Origin: Synchiropus splendidus
Lineage: Eukaryota; Chordata; Actinopteri; Syngnathiformes; Callionymidae
Assembly: GCF_027744825.2 (NCBI RefSeq)
Contig: NC_071334.1
Coordinates: 43,882,437 to 43,946,436, forward strand
Direction of reading: 5' to 3'
DNA length: 64,000 nucleotides
Shown: piece after piece, positions 32,449 to 43,913 of the stretch
Numbering within the stretch: the first letter of the stretch is position 1
Layout: every line of letters starts with the position of its first letter
Program-made: the position numbers and the translations under genes
The notes under the pieces: model-generated
What the model was told of the DNA's origin: nothing
Databases searched by the model: none
What the model saw: the letters and a program-made list of their open reading frames with translations, nothing else

Positions 32449-33060
32449 TTAATTAAACTCCGAACACTCTGACAGGCTCTCACCCAGCAGACCCAGGATG
32501 CAGGCAGGATGAGGCAGGATAGGAAGATCGAAATTAATCTCTGGTGTTTCACTGCTGGCTATAACAATCCATACAGCTAAATCTCCACTAATGTTGTTCA
32601 TGATCGCCACGGTTGTGGCTGTACCACACTGTTGCATTAGTTGTAGAAACCACCATGGCAACACCTGGGTTTTGGTTAGAACAAAACTGCCATCAGTGCT
32701 AGTGGTGGCACTATTCATAGGTACAGTTGTTACAGTTAGCATTGCATTGGTGGTGTTACACTGAATCCTAAAAGTGACTGTTGTGATCATAGCTGATGGT
32801 AGACTTTCAGTAGCGCTGTTGGATGTAGATGTTCAATGGTAGTGCAGTTAGAGCTAGCAACAGCAATTGTGATGGCAGCAGTTATCTTATATCGGTATGA
32901 GAACTGATGCGTGTTTTCATTGAGGTCAGATGAAGTTGTGGCTGTAGTTCTTGGAGAGGCACTTGTCATTGACGTAGTAGTAGCTGAAGTATTGTAATCA
33001 ATATACCGTATAGTTACTTTTGGAGTGAGTGTGGTTAAATGATACAATAGCAGTATTTTT
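32449..33060. repeat. Decayed GTA/GTT-rich trinucleotide tract, left part
   Basis: The plus strand is full of degenerate units such as 'gtagtagtagctgaag', 'gttgttcatg', 'gtggtgttac' and 'gcagttatc'. On the minus strand this makes Thr/Ser/Ala-rich open frames (for example NTSATTTSMTSASPRTTATT), which are by-products of the base pattern rather than genes. Similar sequence resumes at 33983-34145 beyond the inserted element, so this is one old tract that has been split. Confidence 0.45.
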
Positions 33061-33202
33061 TAAATAATGCTACTGGATGTTGTAAAAGTACTGCGGTAGT
33101 AGTATTAAAAAAAGCAATAAACAAACTTACACTATATACACTATATAACCAAAGTTACTCCCAAATTGTCACTGAAAAAAACAGCTTTGTCTTTGACAAA
33201 TA

Positions 33203-33205
<3 letters not shown>

Positions 33206-33268
<63 letters not shown>
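33206..33268. repeat. (AT)n microsatellite
   Basis: About 31 uninterrupted TA units followed by a few GT units. It lies 60 bases before the CAGTGGTACC element. Confidence 0.95.
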
Positions 33269-33276
<8 letters not shown>

Positions 33277-33327
33277 ACAATTTACTTATTTATTTAGCTA
33301 ATCAATGGTGTAGTTGAAATTGAAGTA

Positions 33328-33981
33328 CAGTGGTACCTCGGTTTTTGAACAAATTGGAGTTCGAACAAAAATTTTGAGAATTTTTTGCTTCGGATTTTGA
33401 AAGAAAATCCAGAACTCGAAAGCCCCCGAAAAAAGCCAGAAAAAAACATAATGTGCCCGGACCGATTAGCTGACCCACGACGCACTTTGTTATTGTGTAT
33501 AACGCAGTCTCTGTATGCAGACGTGTCCGGTTAGCTACATTTACTGACTGTTTCTTCATATTGAGGTGTAAAACCTTTCCTGTCTCCGCACTGGACCGTA
33601 GTAGAGTGTCACAGGGGAGGTGCTCACTCTCCACACCTCCGAGGCTGGAGCGCTCACTCCAGGGTTTGATGTCCTGTTGTGTGCTGGAGCTGGGACAGGG
33701 ATGAGGCGAGTCTGGGACAGAGCGTGACTTGGTTTATGACTTTGTCACAGCCAAACTGCACAGAAGCGTACATTCAGAGCTGGACACGCACCAGGCACCT
33801 CTTCACTTCTGGAGAGACGTCACTCACTCGGCAACCCCTCCCACATGCAGCGGCCACACACATAGAGGAACAGCGCACCTGCAGCAGACACTCTACATTC
33901 ACTCCTACGAAAGCCTATTTTAAGGCTTGGAACGCATTATTTCTTTTTCCATTCATTGAATCAAGAACCGAGGTACCACTG
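33328..33981. mobile_element. TA-target TIR element (Tc1/mariner or pogo-like), 654 bp
   Basis: CAGTGGTACCTCGGTT at the left end and its inverse at the right (33961-33981) form 21-bp TIRs with one mismatch. The left flank is TA; the right flank is TG, probably a mutated TA. The interior matches 55704-56108 over long stretches (GACCGATTAGCTGACCCACG, 'ttgtgtataacgcag', 'atattgaggtgtaa'). This copy retains about 310 bases (about 33590-33900) that the other lacks, and has lost about 80 bases near the right end that the other keeps. No transposase is seen. The superfamily is inferred from the CAGTG TIR and TA target. Confidence 0.8.
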
Positions 33982-33982
33982 T

Positions 33983-34145
33983 GGTAGTAACCAGCAGTAA
34001 CTGAATTGTAACTGAACTGTGGTAGTACTAGCAGAGAGGTAGTAAACCAGTAATATTGTAATTCTAATTTAAAGTTGTGATCCTAGCAGAGGTGGTGATT
34101 GTCTTATTGTAGTATTGGCAATAGTGGATGTAGAAACATAACAAT
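33983..34145. repeat. Decayed GTA/GTT-rich tract, right part
   Basis: It contains 'ggtagtaaccagcagtaac', 'gtggtagtactagcagag' and 'ttgtagtattggcaatag', in the same style as 32449-33060. It abuts the right end of the inserted element. Confidence 0.4.
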
Positions 34146-36700
34146 ACTTCCACTGTCCGGCAGGAATACATCAAGAAGCAGAGGAGTTGTGCTCCCTCAT
34201 TGGCGCTGTCTGTGATTAATGCGGCGTTTCACACAGAAAGGAACGTGTCCTTCTGCAAGTGCACCCGGCTGCTTGACCTCATTGTGAAATCTGCTCACCA
34301 AGACGCTTATTAACAGTCTCATTTCCCTGTCATGAAATTGCAGCGGCATCGCAGCGTTTAATGTTTTAAACTTCGATAAATTTGCCAGCATGTGTCCTTC
34401 TCCCTCGAAGGCTCAGCCCATGACGCATTTCTATACCGGCTCCCGCTGTGTCATACAGCCGGCTCCTTCCCATCAGCCCTTGCTGTGAGTGCCACAGGCC
34501 AGGGTGCGGTACATTTGGAGTACATGGTGCGGAGGGTGCTCCGGGGTTTTCATGGGTAGAATAAAAATCTGCAAAATCACAGTTATAGTCAAAGTTATAT
34601 ATAAAAAAGAAAGTAAGATTCGAAGTAAGATTGTAATGAGGAATGTTTGTTGTTGTCTGCAATGCAAGGGTTTTCAACAATAAAGACAAATCCTGTTGGT
34701 TTCCGGAAAACAAGTCAGTTGTTGTTTTCTGTTTGGAAAGGGCGAATGCATTACTCAGGTGCTGGACATCAGGTTTAACTTTTTTTTTAATTCACAATAT
34801 GCCCAAACCACTAACAGATAGATCGCGCGACGGTCAACCAAGAATTCTCTGGATTTTTCTGTCTAATGTAAACAATGTCACTGCCAATTAAATTCTTAAT
34901 GGATCTCAGTCAGGAGCCCGAAGGCTATTTCCAACACATTGTCTTTATTATTTTCAAAGACACTTCTAATAAAAAGCACATCAATGAAACATCTTTAAAA
35001 TAATAAAGTAAAATTCAGAGCTTTTTTCCCTTTATTTGACTGGTTTGTACATGTGAAACTGAGCTGTTCTCTGGTGTGCCACAGGGTTGCGTCTGCCATA
35101 TTTCTCATCGATGCAAGGGTCAAAAGCAGTAATCATTTCTTGGGAAAAAAAAACCCACACGAGTCTCAATTTCTTTACTGATGTCAGTGTTGGGATGTTT
35201 GCAACTTCACAAATGGGAGAGCATTTAAATCACCTGAGAATGGGGCCACAGGAAGGACTCGAGGAGAGACAGAGGACATGGTTGGACATGGACAGGTGCT
35301 ATAGAAGGAGAAGTGGAAGCCAAACTGATGATGTTGATGGGTGAAGGGACGATTGGTATAGCTAGTGAGGATGATGAAGGTTGGTGGATGATGAAGGCCT
35401 CTGCTTATTCATCACTGTTTTATTGTACAGTGACCTTTTTGAAAGATATTTATAAATAAAATATAGGCTACTGTTTTGTAGTGACAGTAGTTGTTATAGT
35501 GGTATTAGTATTATTAATAATAACAATAATAAAAAAAAGTAAAATAAAAAAATAGAATCATTATTAATATTGAATAATAATACTAATAAATTAGTGCCGC
35601 TTTGACTTAAGTTGTGAGATGACAATGCTTTGCAAATTTTAATAAAGCTGTTTAAGTGTGTAATAAATTCAATCTTTTTTTAATATTCTTTTTTTGAATG
35701 TAGTCATGTGCGTCTTGTGCTGAAGTATTTCAATAAGCACGCGGCTGATTTTGTGGTATGTGGTCGAATACAGAAGGAGAGATCTTGGAAAACTAGTCGC
35801 GCCAAGAAATTTCACTCTGCTTTTTTTCTTTTCCCCCGAATATGCCAAGCTGGTCTTTCATCTCAATATTCAGCAGGGTCAGACTGCCAAGAGACAAGAA
35901 CACACAATGTGTGCCATCTGGTCAATTGTAGTCCTCTCATCAACTCCATTCAATCTGGAGTCTCCATCAAAATAAAAGACTTTAATGAGCTATTTTGAGT
36001 TCACAGTCTTATGCTGATATTAAACACACTTCCCTAAGTGAGATCTCTCTTTGCCTCACCATACATTTGCTCAGAGTTTCAGAATAGCTGCAGAGCAATA
36101 GTTAATATTCCTAATATCCATGCAGTGGAAATAGTGTTTGCTGATGTGTGAAGGAGCATTCACAGTTACGCCTGGCTTCACTCCAATACTTTGAGATCCA
36201 AACGCTGCGTGTGTGTCTGTCCATAACTGTCTGCATTCGCCCAACACTTTCCCACATTTCTCGGTGCGTATTTCAGCGTCGGAGGACTTTAACATGACAC
36301 ATAATTCAATTCAAAGAGTGCTGGAGTCTTATTTTCCTCCTCTTCTCCAGTCCCTGGTGACGGCCCGCTCCTCATTCGGCTGTACCCACAAGGACAGGAG
36401 AAGTGGGAGCCCGCTACATGCAGCCCATTTACATTTACAGCTTTTAATTGCCTCCTCCTTTTTGCAGGAATTTTGCACCTCCAATGTACTGCCAGGCCGT
36501 CTGTTGCTGCGGAATTGAAAATTCATGTTCTGTCCCAGTCGTCAATCATTCTGACGGCTTGCAAACGTTTCCCAGCTGTTGAAGAGGCTATCAATTTCAT
36601 ATCACAACTTTTAATGCTGCTGGGGTTTTATTAAACCGTGTGCCACTGCTTGAAATGTGTTGTTTCATTTTTTTTTTTTTTTTTAAGAAGGCAATCAAAC
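34146..36700. other. Mostly unique sequence
   Basis: No gene recognised. 35495-35600 is an AT-rich stretch of mixed ATT/AAT units. 36310-36640 is repeat-free and motif-rich (ACAGCTTTTAATTGCC, GAGGCTATCAATTTC) and may be a conserved regulatory element; this cannot be tested here. A 16-base T run is at about 36669-36684. Confidence 0.35.
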
Positions 36701-36701
36701 T

Positions 36702-37237
36702 ACCGTAATTTCTGGACTAAAGAGCGCACCACAATATTAGCCGCGCCCACTAAATTTCAGAAGGAAAATAGATCTTGTTCATACATAAGCCGCAGGTTCA
36801 GTGGCGCTGTCCGTGCCATAGAAAGGCCAGTGGTGCACCCGGCTTAAAAACGTTTTTCAAAACTAGTTAAGAAAACGGCCTTTGGCATCGAGGCTGACTC
36901 ATGAAGAATGTTCTGACCTTAAATCATGAACTCCTCAATATTTTATTCACATAAAAGTGCTCACAATGCGCTGTTTTTATCTGCGTGCCTGAAGTTCCGA
37001 CACCACAGCCGGTCTCAGTGGCTGCTTCTTGATTCCAGACCTCCAGGAGAACCACTCTGTTATCGTGGCTGCGGACATGCGGGCAAAAACAGCACACATT
37101 GAGCTCTTTAAGGAGAAATGAAAACCTTCTGATTTCATCGCTTTCATCGCCTTCGATTTCATCTGATTTCAGCCTGTAAAAATCCATATATTAGCTGCGC
37201 TGTTACATAAGTAGCTTGTAGTTCGAAAATTACGATA
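36702..37237. mobile_element. TACCGTAAT-ended TIR element, 536 bp
   Basis: The left end ACCGTAATTTCTGGACTA pairs imperfectly with the right end, which reads inwards as ATCGTAATTTTCGAACTA. The interior matches 59764-60227 in order: 'atattagccgcgccca', 'agaaggaaaatagatctt', 'acataagc', 'gaatgttctga', 'atgaactcc', 'gcgggcaaaaacag', 'gattcagcctgtaaaaat'-type blocks. No transposase. A TACCGTA...GGACTATA-type class II family is common in vertebrates; the superfamily is left open. Confidence 0.65.
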
Positions 37238-40200
37238 TATCTATCATGCCCTGTTGTTGAACTTATGTCGCCTTCGACAACCTAAATATTGAGCCTGATC
37301 CATCTGCTGTCCACAGACCTGACTGCTGATGTCTGGACAACTGTCCTGAGCAAGGCAATCCGAAACGACTGTCTAACAGTATTGACATTTTTAACACACT
37401 GCATCTTGATTTGTGTCAAAATGGTGAAGAGTCCAAATCCCTGATCTGCTCCAGGATTTGTGATCCATCTTCAGTCTCACTCTTCTCCATAATAAGTCGG
37501 CTTTGCTTCTGACATCATGAAGTCTCCAAGTAAGTTCACCTCATCACTTTTCTTATGGCCGTGAATTGTAAGTCTTATTTGCGCTAGAACCGTTTCTGTC
37601 GGTGAGGCCTCAGTTAAAAACTGATCTTGTGTGATTAAAGTACACTTTAAAAGTCAGGGTGTCAGTAAAGCTTTGGTTCTCTGTTCTGGTTTAATCAGAA
37701 ATAATCCAGAACAATGGAAGATTTCAGAAGGACCCTGGTTCAACGTAGTGTGGGGAATAGGGTGTTTTTTATTGTCACTTATGGTATCATCATATTCTAC
37801 TGCTGTAATAAGCATGTATCTGGTCAACAGAAGGGGCTCTTATCTCCATCTACATGAAGATCTAAGTAAACATTCAGCCAAAAAAAACATATCTAAATAC
37901 ATGTATAAATAATGGAATGCGTTTATTTGAGGAGATGAAACCTGGGAGAGAGGGTATATTTCCAGTCGGGTCCCCGAGGAGTCACATACTTCGCATACTG
38001 CACATACTTCTCCACACTTTAGTTTCCAGTTCAACATTTGCCTTAAAAACAAAGTCTCTCCTCTAAGACGAGGTCACTCTCCTGGACGGCTCTTGTCAGA
38101 TGAGTGATGTCTCTAAATGCACTCTGCTAACAGCATGAAGGGCTTGGTGACTTTGGAGGTGGTTGTACATGCTGAATGACACAGTGCAGATGAAGTGAAA
38201 TTGTGACTGAGCAGCGTTCCTCCCCGAGGACTTGAGTTCAAAGCCTCTACAACAGGAAACATAGTTAATCTCCTTCGTCTTCCTCCCCAGTGGGACACTC
38301 GCGGCACGATGAGGAGTGAGCAGCCAGAGTGTACAAGGATAAACATGTATGTGAGGAGAGCAGCACACTTGGTACTTCTCCACTCAATACCTGCGTTGTT
38401 CCCTCTTACATGTGATTCCACCTCAAAGGTGAGCTTCTCTTTGTTCAAGCAAAGTTCAGATCAAACTATGATTATGAGACAAAAAGCTGAGAGAATCACC
38501 TGTCCGTAAGGAAAATAACTTGAAAAGGATTCAGTTGAAATGTTGACAAGTGGATGAGGAACTGGTCATTGCATTTTGGTGGCGTTCTGGATCCAGGAAG
38601 ACCTTGAAGGATTCATGTCGAGTCGAAGCACATTTGTGCTTTGAAGATGTCTCTTTGCTCAGTGGACGTTGGCGCTTTCTGGGTGCTTTTATGATATTTG
38701 TTTGCAATGAAAACATTAAACATTCCTTTAATTTCAGCATGGTAACATGTTAAGTTTAGATGTTGGAAAATCATTGGAACGAGTGTTTGAAGCTTAATGG
38801 AGAGCTGTGAGTGAAGGCTGAGTGAATTGAAACACAAATGTGTGAAAAATCTGGATGTATTTGGTAAAAACGTCATCATAAATATGAGTCATAGTCATGA
38901 TTCTTTTTAATATTAATGTTTATTGCCTCTCGTTTTTTATACCAACAGTTTTAGATTTTACGGAACAAAATGAAGTAGGACGAAGTAGGCGATGTTAAAC
39001 ACAGATAGACCACAGTGATGGTAAGCAGCTTGACAAAAAAAATAGCACAAAATAAAATAATCATAATGACAACAGGAAAAAAGAACACCCCTGGTACCAG
39101 ACTTTTTTACCCTTTTTACCCTTAAGAATTATGTATGAACACATGGCACCATTTGTGGAAAAAAAGTAAAGAAAAAAGACCATCAAAGCTGATAATACAA
39201 TCGTTTTGATCATTTTCAGTCTCTCAACTCCTTCAAGATGGAGTTCAAGAGACGGTGACTTGAGTGACCACAGACCCAGACTTTCTCAAATGTACACGTT
39301 GGGTGTGTTAAGCCAAAGTTTGGCGTCTTTCATTTTTTAAAAGCTTAATAACTAAAAGGTCATTGAATTGCCTTTATTACAGACGCACTTGAGTTGAAGC
39401 AACAGGACGTTTGATCTTGATGGCTCATTCTTTAGCATGCACTTGAAAATATTTATTGTTTTTTATTTGTTTTTATTGTTGCCCTGGAAAACAACAACCT
39501 CTAACAGTAATTCAATGATTTATGTCACAAAATTGGACTCCTTGAAGCATGTTACTCTTATTATTATGATTTTTATTTCCTCCATATGAGGCACATTTTC
39601 AAACAAAAAGACACGTGCAGCTGCACAAAACTCAGCCGCATTATAGTTCAGTTGAGACATCAGGAGACCCATGTCGTCGCGCTGTTGTGGGGTTGTATGT
39701 AGAGTATCAAGTTTATCTCCACAGACTGAAGAGGGAAGTGAGCGCGATCGGCTCTGGCCTTTGAGAGGAAGCTATAATTAAAGTTAAGTGAGCAGATGCT
39801 GAAAGAAAGGCATGTCTCCTGATAATAAATGTGGTTTTGAATTTAACACCTGAGGGTCAAGGAACCCAACCTGTACACCCTGAAGGCCTCTTCCTCTTCG
39901 TCAGACGCTGTAAAGCGTGGTGACGACAACCCCCCCGCCCCCACCTTCCTAACCTCCGCTCCCAGCCCGCTGGCGGAGGTTGAAACCCTCTGTTTCTGGG
40001 GAGATTGGGTTACCGCACTTAAGTGCAGCAACAATGATGGAGAAATTGACACCAGCACTGTTGTCGTTGTAACAACAAGATCGCTTTATCTCCACAGTAG
40101 AGAGGCGAGGGAAGTGGGGGGCTGGTGATTTAAAAGTTTCTGTGAAAGCGTTTTAACCAAAATATGAGTCCTGCTATGCATCCAGCTGCATTGTTGCATA

Positions 40201-41044
40201 TGGATACAGCTCTCCAAGATTCAGAATCAGTGGCTTTGGCTCAGGCTTCTTCCTGAATAATGGGCTCATTGGCCTCTCTTTTCTCCTCCGGGCTCAACAG
40301 TTATGGAATGATGTCAGAAGTAGAGTTTGAAAGTGAATAATCTAGGACTTTGCAATTCAATTCTTCAAGTTTGTTCTTGGCAGTTTTCTTTTAACTTTGA
40401 CAGACATGTCTAGTGTTACACCACATAGTACCACCACAAGGGGGCGCCCTAGCGAAATGTGCATTTGCCAAAAAGACGGTGTTAAATCAGTTTTTTTGCC
40501 GTCAAGAATTTTCACTGTATGTCTCAAGAGTTGGCATTTTCCCAGCCTTCCCAGTTGGACATCACCATAAAAAAAAATAATAAATAAATAAAAAAAATCT
40601 GCAGCTCAATGTATATGTTTTAAGTATTTCATTTATTCTTCATATCATTTTTAAATAATTTGCAATTGTCAGCTATGACAGTCCTAAATCATTATCTGGA
40701 CGTAAACTGTGGGTTAATTATCACATGAAGAAAAATACCTTTATATTTATATTATATTGTATATTTCTGTCAAAGAAAAATAGACTCAGTTTAGCATGCT
40801 ACAGTTGCTAGCTTCACTCTCATAAGACACTAATGAAATAATAATAATACATTACATTACATCTGAAGGAGATAAAACACTGTTGAACGTTAATAACAGA
40901 AGTTACATAAAAAATGTAAAGCATACGGGCAGAGACATTTTCATATTTTCTGCATTTCTGATGAACTCATTTGTATAATTAGTTGCAATTTTTGGTTTTG
41001 TTTGAAATTCTCATTATTGCAAAACTATAATTTTCCCCTCACAG
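37238..41044. other. Unique non-coding sequence
   Basis: No confirmed gene. A 41-codon open piece from 37317 after TGTCCACAG, and AA|GTAAGT after an ATG near 37526, look like splice sites but do not assemble. Positions 38291-38371 lie between a good acceptor (TTCCTCCCCAG) and a GTACTT donor; again the evidence is weak. Short AT-rich runs occur at 40565-40600. Confidence 0.35.
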
Positions 41045-41247
41045 CGATTGCTGCAATGAAAAGGCTTTTTTTTTGTATAATTGTGGTTCATCCGGAGGAT
41101 ACGGGGGGGCTGGAGGCGAAGGCCAGACCCCCCTCTGTCGCAAGCTTAACCTGGAGCAGAAACAGTGCAGGGGTCCTGCAGCGAGATCCGCCCCTCGCCA
41201 ACAAGGGTCCCCAACCCAAAACCTCTCCTATCCTTTTGAGCCTGCGG
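41045..41247 (+). CDS. Candidate exon A of a small two-exon unit, product unknown
   Basis: A good acceptor (TTTTCCCCTCACAG) ends at 41044. After one spare base, a frame stays open for 67 codons to a donor-like GCG|GTGAAG. It encodes a Gly-rich part (NCGSSGGYGGAGGEG) and a polar, Pro/Gln-rich part, ending in phase 0, which matches the next candidate. A second frame is also open for most of the stretch. No family is recognised. The open frame continues to 41306 without splicing, so the donor is not required by the frame. Confidence 0.2.
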
Positions 41248-41380
41248 TGAAGTCTGTCTTGAAACCCCCAGTGTCCAATCTCTGTAGGGGGTCGGTGGAA
41301 ATCTGACAGACTGAGATCTGGTGCCACAAATAACAATGAAGATGCATTTAAATATCTGTTTTTGTCACCACTGTTTTCAG

Positions 41381-41455
41381 TATCTGACACTGGAGCGAGA
41401 AAGCCTCCTCCTGATGCAAACACTGCTGAATGTCTTTGAAGCCCTTCAAGGTCAT
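41381..41455 (+). CDS. Candidate 75-nt exon, product unknown
   Basis: A strong acceptor (CACCACTGTTTTCAG) ends at 41380 and a strong donor (CAT|GTAAGA) follows 41455. The 75 bases are exactly 25 codons in the only open frame, encoding an amphipathic, Leu-rich helix (YLTLERESLLLMQTLLNVF). Both other frames have stops. The phase matches a possible exon ending at 41247, which would make a 133-base intron, a normal size in fish. The peptide is not recognised. The main doubt is that 25 open codons arise often by chance. Confidence 0.3.
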
Positions 41456-43159
41456 GTAAGATTTATTTTTTTATTTTTGGGGGCGGGGGGTGTAAGATCT
41501 GTTGTGAAACTACCACTGCGTGAGGTGAAAACAGCATGGAATGGCAAGTGGAGCTTTTAAATTGGTTTAAAACTTTGCCAAAGAAGTGAAGACACCTAGA
41601 TAAGAAAGTACTATGTACAGGATTATATTGTAGACTTTTTTTTTTTTTACGTCAGCCACTAGAGAAACACATCAGACAAAACAACATTGGGAGTTTTCCA
41701 GACACCAGATTTTGACATTATAACAGGGTGAGCTATTTGATGTCCAAAGTCTGTTGTGAGGGATCTTACAACCATTTCAGTCAAAAAGTACTTGTTTAGT
41801 GATTCTTCATTGATTGATAATAATAATACAATAAATAATTACAATAAGTAATATAGTAATAAGTAAACATGTCGATGATGAAATTAAGAACTGCAAAAAA
41901 TATAGCAGAAACATTTTAGTGTGATAAATAACCATTAAGAAACATCAGTATTACAATAGAAAGTTGAAACTGTCAGTAAAATAATGTTCACGGTCAATAA
42001 TTATGATTGTTTTGGATGATCATTCGTGGGAAAATGTAGTCTGGCTTAACAGGACATTAATAAGTGCTTTATAATGAGTAATTACAGCGTCGTATGCTGC
42101 AAATTCACATATGAATAAGCAGTTCCGTTATGCTAATGTACGTTCCCTAATCTAAAGTATGGCCATTTGGTGTAGCTCACCATTTTTAATCTGGATTGAA
42201 CCTTTGTTTTCTCAACAGTATGTCTAAACAATGATAACCTTTCTGGAGAATAAAAAAAATGATCAAGGCTTCCGCTACTATGACGACTAAAGTTGCAACG
42301 ACTACATTTGTTGTTGTATGTATTCAGAGAGGAGATGGGAGTCTGACATTTTAATTGTATTGTAAGTTTTACTCTTGTCGCTGTGATCTCTAATGCAAGT
42401 GCTGTAGCTTAGGTCCTCATCCTCCACACTGCAAAAGCTTACCAAGTTTTTTTTAAATAAATGACATTTCAGCAGATTTTTTTTCACTTATTTCACGGTA
42501 AAAGTACTGTGAACTAAGTGGTAAAAATCTTCAGTTAGAACAAGTGAAAAAACAACAGATTTAAGATTGCATTGTCTCCAAAGAAGCCCCATGTCCTTTA
42601 TGAGGTGGATGCATCTTAAACCAAGTGGAATGAGACATTTGGCCTTAAAAATAAGGCGTAACAAACATTGGTAAGAGTTTTAGTTTTTTGCAGCACATAT
42701 AATTTTTTGCTTAAAATGAAATGGAAAGTTTGTTAATTTGGTCATTTTGAAGCACCATTGTCCTCTGACTGATGCGAGAGACACCACCATCTCATTCTGG
42801 CAAAATAAAGAAGATGAAACAACTTAATTAGGATTTGTTCAATGACATTTTTTCTATTGTGATTCAGAGTGGACTAAATCTATTTATTATTAACTTTGCC
42901 GTACAAATATATCTGAACTGTTGCTCAGAGAGGATTGTTGGTTTTATGTCCATCACACAGTAACTTTCAAGGATACACTGCTTCATTGCCCAGTTGGACT
43001 CAAACATTCAAAGCAGCGTCCGTGAAAATCTCCACCAATGCAATCTGAATTTTCATCATCATAATATCCTTGCAAAAAGTCACAGTTAACCTTCATCACA
43101 TGGAGTTGTGTTCGAAAATAAATAGTATAATAGCAGTGTATTGTACAAATAGTACATAT
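41456..43159. other. Unique AT-rich sequence
   Basis: No gene or shared repeat recognised. It includes a T-run at about 41637-41649 and A/T-rich stretches at 41815-41860. Confidence 0.4.
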
Positions 43160-43913
43160 CATTATTTTTCAACCTTTTTCTAGCCACAGCACCCATGGTT
43201 CATTGAAAAAAATCCTGAGGCTCACCACCAAAGGAACCTCAGCCAAAGCGCAGTTGTGCTTAAAGTCCTAGAGAAAATCTCTATTCATTTGTGAAAAACT
43301 GTAGCTACTGACACTCGGTTGTTATTTTGCCACGCTATTTGCAGAAACAAAAGCAGAAAATGGATTTGTTTCAAATGTGTCCAGAGAGGCAAAGTATATC
43401 ACTTCATTATTTTATTTTATTTTATTTTATTTTTTTCCAACTTTTAAACCACAAAGCAAACTTTGACAGTCCATGACTATCTATAATATTTTGAAGTGAG
43501 ACGTCACGTTAGTTGCTCGCTCTGTTAGCTCTGCGGTGCAGACAGTCTTTGGCGTCGCGGGTCCGACAAGGATCCCTCCCTCCATGGTTCTGTGGTGAAA
43601 GTGTGTGGTCAAGTTAGAGGCGCATCAGGTTTAAAAACAGCTGGAAGTTGCGCATGTGAGCGGCTTCTTGGCTGTGAGTGTGTGGGAAGAGGAGCGCCGC
43701 GCACCACAGCAGCGCTGCTTTGACTGACGGACAGATCAGCGCATCAACACACTGTAGCTCTACAGTAGAGTGGAGAGAAAGAATGTCAGTGAATCCATGT
43801 GATCTCCTCACCTTGGTTGCTGGTTTAAAGTCATCATATCCTCCACCTCTATCTCCGGACACATGAGGTGAAACGGGATCATTTTCCCACAGCACACCTC
43901 TCACGGCACACTG
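43160..43913 (+). mobile_element. Near-complete non-autonomous hAT-like element, 754 bp
   Basis: The left end CATTATTTTTCAACC is a slightly worn CAGTGTTTTTCAACC. The right end, read inwards, is CAGTGTGCCGTGAGAGGTGT, a matching hAT terminus, followed inwards by 'gctgtgggaaaatgatccc'. The left 330 bases match 555-800. The flanking octamers (GTACATAT and GTGTCTTA) do not agree convincingly. A (TTTTA)n tract lies at about 43407-43432. The GC-rich centre (43500-43750) has open frames but no transposase similarity that I can see. Confidence 0.7.

Noticed and set aside
32449..33047. Thr/Ser-rich minus-strand frames of 113 and 86 codons
   Set aside because: Explained by the degenerate GTA/GTT repeat on the plus strand.
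37317..37443. 41 open codons after TGTCCACAG
   Set aside because: No donor at the end, and length expected by chance; a nearby AAGTAAGT is in unrelated context.
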